Shown here piece by piece: positions 1 to 5,614 of a stretch of DNA of 5,614 bases (the first letter of the stretch is position 1; each line of letters begins with the position of its first letter). Source of the DNA: Deltaproteobacteria bacterium (lineage in GTDB: Bacteria; Myxococcota; Polyangia; Polyangiales; B10-G4); NCBI GenBank assembly GCA_019312705.1, contig JAFDCW010000351.1:1-5614 (forward strand), given 5' to 3'. Made by a program: the position numbers and the translations under genes. The notes under the pieces were generated by a model. It was not told the DNA's origin. It saw only the letters and a program-made list of their open reading frames with translations, and did not search any database.

Positions 1-1307
1 AAGTGGACAACGAAGCAGAGGATGCGGCCGATCCCTCCTCACCGGAGGCAACGCTGGAAGCTGCGGAGGCGGCAGCGGCCCTGGTTGACCCGGTACAAAC
101 CGCCGCCGATCGCGTGGAGCGCGAAAGCCACTTTGTCGGCGACGCCCAGGATGCTCGGTCAACCACGACCGCGGACGACCTGCCCGCCCTCGACGACGTC
201 TCGTCCGAGGCGCTCGTCGACCTGGCGACCTATGACCTCACCTTCGACATCACGCCCTACGCATGGATTCGCGTGGACGGGCTCATGCAACTGCGGTGGA
301 CCGCCAACTACCGCGACCAGCCGACCAGCGGAGAGAACTACACACACTCGTTCACCATTCCCCGAGCCCGCTTCGCGGTCTGGGCCGGCGTCACCGAGTA
401 CCTGCGCTTCCGTATGCGCTTCGGGGTCAGCAGCGGCGGAGACCTCAATCTCGAACAGGCGTTTGCCGATGCGGCCATCGGCCCCTTCACCCTGCGCGTC
501 GGCCGTTTCTGGCTTCCCATCTATTGGGGCGGCGGCCCCGCACCGAACCTCCTAACCAAGGCCGAGTACTCGTTCACGGCCAACTACCTCGACGGCGGCC
601 AGACCCACGGCGCCAGCCTCGCCTGGGGCACCGAGCATACCCGCCTGCGCGCCTTCGTCGGCGATGGGCTACGGACCGGCTTCGCCGAGTTCGGCCAACA
701 AACAGGGGCCGACTACGCCCTCACGGCCCGCTTTGACGCCCGATTGCTCACCAGCCACGAGTGGAGCCGCTTCGACGAGTTCAGCTCGTTTCGCGGAAGC
801 GACGTCGCCCTGCGCTTCGGAGCGGCGGTCCATGGCCAGCAGGGCGGCGAGACCGGCACCACCGCCAACCTCGACTACGTCATCGTCACGGCTGACGCCC
901 AACTGGAAGGAGACGGTTTTCATCTCTTCGCCGCGGGGGGTTGGGCGCACGTCAACGTCGCAGAGTCGATTGCCTACGACAACTTCGCCCTCGAGGTCCA
1001 AGCCGGCTACTTCGTCCTCGAGCCCCTCGAGATGTGGGCGTCCTACGACGCCCTGTTTGCGGATGGCAGACCGCAACCTCTGGGGCTCGGCGGCGGCACG
1101 GGCGAGACGGACCTACACACCGTGTCGGCAGGACTCACCTGGTACATCGTGCCCCGCGCCCACCGCGCGAAGCTCGTCGCCCAACTCGACTACGTCATCG
1201 GCGCCCTCGATACGAGCCTCATCGGCCCCTCCAACAACAACGGCTTGCTGCCCAGCACCGGAGGCAATCAGTTCATCGCCCGGCTGCAGTTGACGACCGC
1301 GTTCTAG
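1..1307 (+). CDS. Outer-membrane beta-barrel protein, phosphate-selective porin O/P-like (5' partial)
   Basis: Probably an outer-membrane channel. The first complete codon in frame is the GTG at 3, but a protein starting there (434 aa) would have no signal peptide and would open with an acidic, Ala-rich stretch, so the true start very likely lies upstream of the window. Residue numbers count from that GTG. Residues 1-75 are low-complexity and rich in Ala, Glu and Asp, probably a periplasmic linker or helix. From about residue 78 the protein becomes alternating aromatic/hydrophobic beta strands (DLTFDITPYAWIRVDGLMQL) and continues so to the end. The segment PRARFAVWAG...LRFRMRFG...LEQAFADAAIGPFTLRVGRFWLP (about 120-172) resembles the OprO/OprP-type pattern of an arginine-rich strand, a short turn, then a GP.tLRVGrF.lP strand pair. 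The C-terminus NQFIARLQLTTAF has the terminal Phe and alternating pattern of a BAM-recognised last strand. Substrate cannot be read from sequence; a generic porin is the alternative. The next gene starts about 57 bases downstream on the same strand. Confidence 0.75.
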   Translation, partial: VDNEAEDAADPSSPEATLEAAEAAAALVDPVQTAADRVERESHFVGDAQDARSTTTADDLPALDDVSSEALVDLATYDLTFDITPYAWIRVDGLMQLRWTANYRDQPTSGENYTHSFTIPRARFAVWAGVTEYLRFRMRFGVSSGGDLNLEQAFADAAIGPFTLRVGRFWLPIYWGGGPAPNLLTKAEYSFTANYLDGGQTHGASLAWGTEHTRLRAFVGDGLRTGFAEFGQQTGADYALTARFDARLLTSHEWSRFDEFSSFRGSDVALRFGAAVHGQQGGETGTTANLDYVIVTADAQLEGDGFHLFAAGGWAHVNVAESIAYDNFALEVQAGYFVLEPLEMWASYDALFADGRPQPLGLGGGTGETDLHTVSAGLTWYIVPRAHRAKLVAQLDYVIGALDTSLIGPSNNNGLLPSTGGNQFIARLQLTTAF

Positions 1308-1350
1308 GCCCGACTCCGGCGAAAACTGAGCCGCGTCGTCCGGCCGCCTG

Positions 1351-1356
1351 GGAGGG
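1351..1356 (+). promoter_or_regulatory. Candidate ribosome binding site (GGAGGG) for the small lipoprotein
   Basis: GGAGGG lies 8 bases before the GTG at 1365, an ideal Shine-Dalgarno sequence and distance. It favours the GTG start over the downstream ATGs. A competing GAGGAG at 1424-1429 sits only 4 bases before the ATG at 1434. Confidence 0.5.
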
Positions 1357-1364
1357 AAGCCGGC

Positions 1365-1883
1365 GTGGCATACTGCACTGTGCCCTCGATGCTGCGCCGT
1401 CGCGTTGTGATGCGCCCTCCTGCGAGGAGCCCGATGCGGTGGGCTCTCTGGGGATTGGTCCCGGTCTTCCTTCTCGGATGCAGCGGCCCCGGCAACTTCG
1501 AGGCAGGCGGCTTCGACGTCGACGTCGTGGACATCGGAACGTTCTATGGCAACCCGCTATGGCTCGAAGTGGTGCCGAGTGGCGACTTCAGGGGAGCGCA
1601 AACGGGAGACCTCCGGACCTGTTCCGGAAGCCTGACCAGCACCGAGCACGACGAACTGTCCGACGCCCTCGACGCGAGCTATCCGCCCGGCCCCCGGGGT
1701 GGCCGCGGCGCCAGCGACACACCTCGGCTCCGCCTGGAGGGCACGTTCCACAGAGGACCGATGGCCGGGGAGAGCTTCCGCTTCGATGTGGACCCCTTCG
1801 CGGAATCGAGTGGGAACCGCGTGTGGGACGCCGTCCTCGCCCCGTTGATTCGCAGCGAGGAGACGGGCGGGTGCACGCCTTGA
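1365..1883 (+). CDS. Small putative lipoprotein of unknown function
   Basis: I do not recognise the family. From the GTG at 1365 the product is 172 aa. A hydrophobic segment (WALWGLVPVFLLGC, residues 26-39) ends in an L-L-G-C lipobox, with lipidation expected at Cys39 and Ser at the next position, so outer-membrane retention would be predicted by the E. coli rule. The start is uncertain: the GTG has an excellent upstream GGAGGG but gives a long 38-residue signal sequence, whereas ATG at 1434 (149 aa) gives a compact MRWALWGLVPVFLLGC signal with GAGGAG just upstream. ATG at 1410 also fits. The mature part is about 133 residues, Gly/Asp-rich, with no further membrane segment. It has only two other cysteines, Cys86 and Cys170, the latter three residues from the C-terminus, so a single disulfide closing the domain is plausible. 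Its place between a barrel gene and another lipoprotein gene on the same strand fits an envelope role. Coding status rests on the lipobox, the ribosome binding site and G/C third positions. Confidence 0.7.
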   Translation: MAYCTVPSMLRRRVVMRPPARSPMRWALWGLVPVFLLGCSGPGNFEAGGFDVDVVDIGTFYGNPLWLEVVPSGDFRGAQTGDLRTCSGSLTSTEHDELSDALDASYPPGPRGGRGASDTPRLRLEGTFHRGPMAGESFRFDVDPFAESSGNRVWDAVLAPLIRSEETGGCTP

Positions 1884-2000
1884 TTTCCTCGCTGGCATCC
1901 ACGGGAGCGGGACGACTTCGATCTCGATGATCGACCATTTCGTGGAAGAATCCGGGTGGCCCGGCCGTACACCGGCCACGGGAGGCCATCGAGCGCCTGA

Positions 2001-2954
2001 ATGACCGTCTGCGTGCGCCAACAACTCACCAAGTCCGCCGTTTTGGCTGCGGGGTGCGCCCTCGCCCTCATCGTATTGGGGGGCCCGGGGTGCGCTCGGC
2101 GGGACGCCGATGTGCCGCCCGGGGACGGTGGCGGCGATGCGTCCTTCCCGGAGGCGGGCCTCGACGGAAGCACTCCGGACACTGGGAACGCGCGGGACGC
2201 CTCGGTCGATGGGGAAACGCCGCCCGACGCTTGGCGCACCGACTCGGGCGCGCCAAGCGACGGGGGAGAGACCGATTCAGGCTCACGTGCCGACGGCGGC
2301 GCGTCCGATGCCAGCCCAATGGACGGTGGCGCCCCGAGCGACGGTGGTGGCCCCGCCGACACCGGTACGGCAGATACCGGTCCCGCCGACACCGGCCCAC
2401 CCGACACCGGCCCGGCGGACACCGGCGCCCCGCCCGCCGGCGGCTGCATCTCCGGAGCAACCGGCACCCACGCCCTGCGCTTCCGCTGGGATGGCTCGAC
2501 CTCTGGCAGCACCGCCTACGTCGCCTACGAGACCAATACCCTCCCGGATACGTCGCGGTGGCGCGTCACCGCCGCTTCCCGCTCCATCGGCTATCGCCCG
2601 GTCTTCCGGGACCCGTTCCTCGGCGAGGGCGGCCTCGAACTCTCCGGCACCGTCTTCATCGATGTCGAGCTCAGCACCCTCGGGCTGCCCGCGGGCACGA
2701 ACGTGACGTTGGCCATCTACGGGCGCAGCTACAATACGACCGCATCCGGAAGCTTTGCCTGGCAAACCTTCTCCGGAACCGGGGCCTCGCCCCGGGGAGG
2801 CGTGGCCAACAGCGCGCCCTACGAGTGGTACGGCGCCGACGCGACCGCGGCCTTGCCCGCCGGAGACGACGGCACGCTCCTTAGGATCAGCGCGGCCGGG
2901 CCTTCCAACTCCTTGATCGTCAACCGTGCCGAGGTCTGCTTCGATGTACCATGA
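2001..2954 (+). CDS. Lipoprotein with Asp/Gly-rich linker and Cys-bracketed beta-rich domain, unknown function
   Basis: A 317-aa predicted surface lipoprotein; I cannot assign a function. The start is bounded because an in-frame TGA (1998-2000) directly precedes the ATG at 2001; GTG at 2013 is the only close alternative. The nearest GGGAGG (1980-1985) is 15 bases away, farther than usual, so initiation may be weak. The signal peptide has Arg6 and Lys11 and a hydrophobic core (residues 12-26) ending GGPGC, with Cys31 the likely lipidated residue, although LAAGC at 15-19 matches the lipobox consensus better but leaves too short a core. Residues 35-148 are a disordered linker of D-G-G, D-S-G and P-S-D-G-G motifs ending in five D-T-G pentapeptides. 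Residues 149-317 form one compact domain rich in beta-type sequence (HALRFRWDGS, TAYVAYETN, GTVFIDVELS, VTLAIYGRS, LIVNRAEVCFDVP), with cysteines only at 149 and 313, which suggests a disulfide joining its ends. The fold looks like a beta-sandwich, perhaps binding or adhesive; this is inference. The gene's last 29 bases overlap only a rejected upstream extension of the next gene. Confidence 0.85.
   Translation: MTVCVRQQLTKSAVLAAGCALALIVLGGPGCARRDADVPPGDGGGDASFPEAGLDGSTPDTGNARDASVDGETPPDAWRTDSGAPSDGGETDSGSRADGGASDASPMDGGAPSDGGGPADTGTADTGPADTGPPDTGPADTGAPPAGGCISGATGTHALRFRWDGSTSGSTAYVAYETNTLPDTSRWRVTAASRSIGYRPVFRDPFLGEGGLELSGTVFIDVELSTLGLPAGTNVTLAIYGRSYNTTASGSFAWQTFSGTGASPRGGVANSAPYEWYGADATAALPAGDDGTLLRISAAGPSNSLIVNRAEVCFDVP
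2358..2432 (+). repeat. Five tandem 15-bp units encoding D-T-G-x-[AP]
   Basis: Five in-frame 15-base units start at 2358, 2373, 2388, 2403 and 2418, each beginning GAC or GAT followed by ACC GG. They encode DTGTA, DTGPA, DTGPP, DTGPA and DTGAP (residues 120-144). The first three codons are nearly invariant while the last two vary, mostly Pro/Ala codons. This is an intragenic minisatellite in the linker between the lipid anchor and the folded domain of the surrounding lipoprotein gene, and could change copy number by slippage without shifting frame. Confidence 0.9.
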
Positions 2955-2988
2955 GGGCACCCCAATCGACTTCGACAGGCAATCACCA

Positions 2989-4089
2989 ATGCATTTGAGA
3001 GTTCTCTCCGCGGCCATCGTCATCTTCGCTGTTGGCTGCCCAAGGTCGGCCGAACCCGCGACGGCGACGACCACCGCGCCGCCCAGCCCCGAAGCGACTC
3101 CCACTGCCCCCGTCTACGACCTGCACGAGTGGGGCTTGGTCAGCACGGGGCCCAACGGATTCGAGCTCGCCGCCGGCCCGGGACACCAGGCCGTCGAGCT
3201 CGTGGTGGACAAGCCCGTGCTCTACGTGCACGCCGCAGAAGCGATGGAGCTGCGGGTGACCGTGACGCCCGGCCCAGGCATGAGCATCGCCGAGCATTGG
3301 CCACCGATGATCGCCGATCCGCTCTCTTGGCTCGTCCAAGTCACGCCGGGCCCCTGCACGGAGCCGCGCCAATACCCGTCGAACTGTCGCTCCGCCGATG
3401 GATACTGCGAGACAGCGGAGCTCGCGCTCTACGAGACGAGCGACGCGGCCTGCCTCACCCACGGCGACCACCGGCTCCCCCTGCTCTTCTATCGCATGCG
3501 GGCCGATGTGGCGCCGCCGATGCCCCTCGAGGTGCGCCGAAGCGGCGACGACGTCGTCGTGAGAAACAGGTCGTGGAGCGCAGGCGTCGGCGGCGTGTGG
3601 CGCGTGCGCTGGAATTCCCAGACCGGAGCAACCAACGCGACCCGCGTCGATGTCCCGGACGTCGGCGGAGAAGCCACCATCCCGATGCCGAACTCGAACG
3701 GTGTGGCGGCTGCTCGGAGCGCAATGCGCACCGACCTGACCGCCCACGGACTGACGAATCCTGAGGCGGGGGCCTTCATGCGGGCCTGGGACGGGGCCCT
3801 CTTCGGGGCCGCCGGCAGCGTCGACCAGGTCGACGGTGACGACGGGGTCGCCGGGGCCGCCGTGGATTCGCCGGTCATGCCCACCGACCGCCGCGGCATC
3901 GACGACGAGACGAGCGTCGATGAGCTCACCGTCGACGGCATCCCGAACATCTTCGGCGGGCCCCGAGTCGCCGATGCGATTCTCTATTGGCTTCCCCAGG
4001 ACGCGATCGAGGGCCTGGCCGAACTCGAAGCCACGCCCGCGCCGAGGCACCTGCGCCGCGCCATCCTCGTCCGCGCGGACGCCCGCTAA
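2989..4089 (+). CDS. Putative lipoprotein, divergent HEWG-motif family, unknown function
   Basis: A 366-aa predicted lipoprotein from ATG 2989. This start was chosen because MHLRVLSAAIVIFAVGC is a complete lipoprotein signal with lipobox A-V-G-C (Cys17), whereas the upstream GTG at 2926 would add 21 polar residues before it and overlap the previous gene. No strong Shine-Dalgarno is visible. A Pro/Thr/Ala linker (about 22-42) leads to YDLHEWG (43-49). From memory, an uncharacterised bacterial family contains an HEWG(TF) segment, then a KPVIYFY-like strand followed by a W-[YP]-P turn, then an FYR segment, then a helix with a conserved Trp, and a C-terminal LYxLPxxxxxxLxLxxxPxP...R strand. The same order is seen here: DKPVLYVH (74-81), EHWPP (102-106), LLFYRMRADV (165-174), EAGAFMRAWDGALFG (259-273), ILYWLPQDAIEGLAEL (331-346) and PAPRHLRRAILV (350-361). 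Four cysteines (123, 133, 140, 155) cluster between the Trp-Pro turn and FYR. No catalytic role can be assigned. The coding call is firm; family membership is moderate. Confidence 0.8.
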   Translation: MHLRVLSAAIVIFAVGCPRSAEPATATTTAPPSPEATPTAPVYDLHEWGLVSTGPNGFELAAGPGHQAVELVVDKPVLYVHAAEAMELRVTVTPGPGMSIAEHWPPMIADPLSWLVQVTPGPCTEPRQYPSNCRSADGYCETAELALYETSDAACLTHGDHRLPLLFYRMRADVAPPMPLEVRRSGDDVVVRNRSWSAGVGGVWRVRWNSQTGATNATRVDVPDVGGEATIPMPNSNGVAAARSAMRTDLTAHGLTNPEAGAFMRAWDGALFGAAGSVDQVDGDDGVAGAAVDSPVMPTDRRGIDDETSVDELTVDGIPNIFGGPRVADAILYWLPQDAIEGLAELEATPAPRHLRRAILVRADAR

Positions 4090-4150
4090 CCCATGAGCCA
4101 TTCGCCCCGCCCCCGACCGACGCACCCGGAGTGCTAACCTGTTACCCAAG

Positions 4151-5614
4151 ATGGCCACGATGAAGATCCCCCACCCGCCCTTCGGCATCGGTCGCACATC
4201 CGCTCTGACGACGATGCTGATTTCGGGGGTGCTGTGCTTTTTGCTCGCAGCCTGCGCGGCCGACAAAGACACGGTCGACGCGCCCGTCCTGGCCGATCCC
4301 ACCAAAGCCGACATGGGCGGAGAAGCCGTCACTCCACTCGGCCGGCTGGAGTTCGGAGGCGAGGTCACCGGTGATTTCACCGGCGATGACCAACTCGACG
4401 GCTACACCTTCGTGGCCGAGGCCGGCGCCGTCATCACCCTCGAAAACTCGCACCGGGGCACCGCCCGACACCTCGACTCGACCCTATTTTTGTATGGGCC
4501 GAAGAACTCCGATGGATTCTTTGGCGCGGATCCCATCGCCTTCGACGACGACGGCGGGTATGGGCTGCACGCCCGCATTCGCGATTTCACCATCGATGCC
4601 CGGGGTGAATACCTGGCCCTCCTCGGCACCTATGCGGGCGCGGACCGCGGGTACTACCGCCTGACTCTGACCTGCGAGGCGGAGACCTGTGAACCGCCGC
4701 CGTCGAACGCGGCCGCCGTCCGGGTGACCGCCACCTCGGTCCAAACATCCGAAGACGGGACCAGCCAGGTCTTCCAGCTGCGGCTTGGGGCCGAGCCGAC
4801 TTCCGGCGTTCAGGTCTGGATCGAAAGCGACGACCACTCCGAGGCCGTCATCTTCCCCACCCGGGCCATCTTCTGCGCGAAGGGCTTCCGGCCACACGTC
4901 ATCGGCTGCGAGGTCATCCCCGATGGGGAGACCGCCGTCGATGGCGACTGGGCGCGCGAAGTCGAGGTCCGGGTCACCGGCGTGCGCGACGACTTCCTCG
5001 ATGGCGACATGCCCTTCTCGGTGCACTTCCGAGTCGAGAGCGACGACCCCAGCTACGGCGACGTGGTCCTCCCTTCGATCGCGGGCCTCAATGCCGACGT
5101 GGCCCCGACCCTCGACTACTCAGACCTGGACGAACTGACCGACGGCGCGTTGCTCGCCGCCCTCTATGCCCGTATCGGCGGACACGAGGTCTACGGCTAC
5201 CAGGGCATAAACAGCGCCCGCACCCTGCTCTTCGGCACCGTGGATGTGCGAGATGGTCTCGTCGAAAGCCTCTACACGGGCGCCGTCATCGAGGCCCCCG
5301 GCGAAAGCATCCTGGCCTACCAGAGCGGGTTCAATACCGAACACACCTGGCCCCAGGGTCAGTTCGACCGCCTCGACCCGATGGTCTCGGACCTGCACCA
5401 CATCTTCGCCGCGGACCGGACCAGCAACTCCTCGCGGTCGTCCTATGACTACGGCTTCAACGCCGCCCCGACGAACCCGAGTTCACGCCTCGGCCCGAAC
5501 GTGAACGGCACCGGCGAGCTCGTCTATCAAGTGCGCCCCGCCCGCCGCGGCGACGTCGCCCGGGCCCACTTCTACATGGTCGCCCGCTACGCCCTCGACA
5601 GCACTATCGGCATC
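4151..5614 (+). CDS. Lipoprotein endonuclease I-family nuclease with PPC-like and Calx-beta-like domains (3' partial)
   Basis: The frame is open from ATG 4151 to the window end (488 codons, no stop), so the C-terminus is missing. It probably cleaves DNA (perhaps RNA) outside the cytoplasm by the beta-beta-alpha-metal mechanism of EndA, NucM and Vvn. The signal peptide ends in lipobox L-A-A-C with Cys35 lipidated; ATG 4160 is an alternative start, and neither has a clear ribosome binding site. Residues about 62-176 form a beta-sandwich like pre-peptidase C-terminal (PPC) domains: LDGYTFVAEAGAVITLE, LDSTLFLYGP, FDDDGGYG, YYRLTLTC. Residues about 188-303 resemble Calx-beta-type repeats: TSEDGTSQVFQLRLGAEPTS, VEVRVTGVRDDFLDGD, DDPSYGDV. 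The nuclease domain starts near 319. NTEHTWPQ (395-402) supplies the expected general base His398 and metal ligand Glu397; SDLHHIF (413-419) follows; SNSSRS (425-430) supplies the second expected metal ligand Asn426; GDVARAHFYMVARY (467-480) is the characteristic later helix. Residue roles are assigned from family knowledge. The catalytic elements visible here are intact. Confidence 0.9.
   Translation, partial: MATMKIPHPPFGIGRTSALTTMLISGVLCFLLAACAADKDTVDAPVLADPTKADMGGEAVTPLGRLEFGGEVTGDFTGDDQLDGYTFVAEAGAVITLENSHRGTARHLDSTLFLYGPKNSDGFFGADPIAFDDDGGYGLHARIRDFTIDARGEYLALLGTYAGADRGYYRLTLTCEAETCEPPPSNAAAVRVTATSVQTSEDGTSQVFQLRLGAEPTSGVQVWIESDDHSEAVIFPTRAIFCAKGFRPHVIGCEVIPDGETAVDGDWAREVEVRVTGVRDDFLDGDMPFSVHFRVESDDPSYGDVVLPSIAGLNADVAPTLDYSDLDELTDGALLAALYARIGGHEVYGYQGINSARTLLFGTVDVRDGLVESLYTGAVIEAPGESILAYQSGFNTEHTWPQGQFDRLDPMVSDLHHIFAADRTSNSSRSSYDYGFNAAPTNPSSRLGPNVNGTGELVYQVRPARRGDVARAHFYMVARYALDSTIGI

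Noticed and set aside
941..1930. 329-codon + frame overlapping the porin end and the small lipoprotein
   Set aside because: The translation is extremely Arg/Pro-rich without domains, overlaps two better supported genes in other frames, and looks like a high-GC shadow.
1956..1979. GTGGCC/GGCCAC inverted repeat in the 117-base gap before the repeat-bearing lipoprotein
   Set aside because: It could form a hairpin of about 8 pairs with one bulge, but no T-run follows and such GC hairpins are common by chance here, so it is not called a terminator.
1679..2512. 277-codon minus-strand frame with Pro/Ser/Val-Ser-Ala-Gly repeats
   Set aside because: The repeats are the reverse-strand reading of the DTG/DGG linker of the lipoprotein at 2001-2954, which has a signal peptide and folded domain; the antisense product has neither.
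2926..2988. Upstream GTG extension of the HEWG-family gene overlapping the previous gene
   Set aside because: It would place 21 polar residues ahead of a complete lipoprotein signal peptide starting at ATG 2989.
2283..3104. 273-codon minus-strand frame rich in Gly and Val
   Set aside because: Same cause: it reads the repeat region and the following domain in reverse, crosses a gene boundary and shows no domain.
4090..4150. Gap before the nuclease gene, examined for promoter, terminator or ribosome binding site
   Set aside because: No convincing -35/-10 pair or hairpin with T-run; the only GGAG (4128-4131) is 19 bases from ATG 4151, too far to be a normal Shine-Dalgarno.
2983..4380. 465-codon open frame on the minus strand opposite the HEWG-family gene
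   Set aside because: It lies antisense to a gene with a clear lipobox and family-like motifs, its translation is Arg/Gly/Ala-rich with no recognisable domain, and long antisense frames are expected in GC-rich coding DNA.
4484..5026. 180-codon minus-strand frame and several short + frames inside 4371-5504
   Set aside because: They overlap the continuous nuclease frame, which runs without a stop from 4151 to the window end and carries the endonuclease I motifs.

Overview
The window is GC-rich, with strong G/C preference at third codon positions. All five genes lie on the + strand with short gaps (largest about 117 bases). The codon bias, the number of lipoproteins and an Asp/Gly/Thr/Pro-rich low-complexity linker behind one lipoprotein cysteine suggest a Gram-negative delta-proteobacterial lineage such as Myxococcota (Polyangia/Sandaracinus-like) or Bradymonadales. 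No rRNA or other taxonomic marker is present, so this placement is an inference from style alone.

Layout from left to right: (1) the C-terminal bulk of an outer-membrane beta-barrel resembling the phosphate-selective porin O/P family, whose N-terminus is cut off by the window edge (1-1307); (2) a small lipoprotein of unknown function (1365-1883); (3) a lipoprotein with a long disordered linker, including five tandem D-T-G pentapeptides, and one beta-rich domain bracketed by two cysteines (2001-2954); (4) a lipoprotein that looks like a divergent member of an uncharacterised HEWG-motif family (2989-4089); (5) a lipoprotein nuclease of the endonuclease I (EndA/NucM-like) beta-beta-alpha-metal family, carrying two beta-sandwich domains before the catalytic domain and running off the right edge (4151-5614, no stop in the window).

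Every product is predicted to be exported: one barrel and four lipoproteins. None of the four lipoproteins has Asp directly after the lipidated Cys, so by the E. coli Lol rule all would go to the outer membrane; whether that rule holds in this lineage is uncertain. The window therefore reads as a stretch of cell-surface genes. A link between surface DNA degradation (gene 5) and uptake of small anions through the porin (gene 1) is possible but speculative, because three unknown genes lie between them and co-transcription is not shown.

There is no gene-free stretch over 300 bases. I saw no tRNA, rRNA, CRISPR array, insertion sequence, convincing promoter or intrinsic terminator. The long open frames on the opposite strand and in other + frames look like high-GC shadows.
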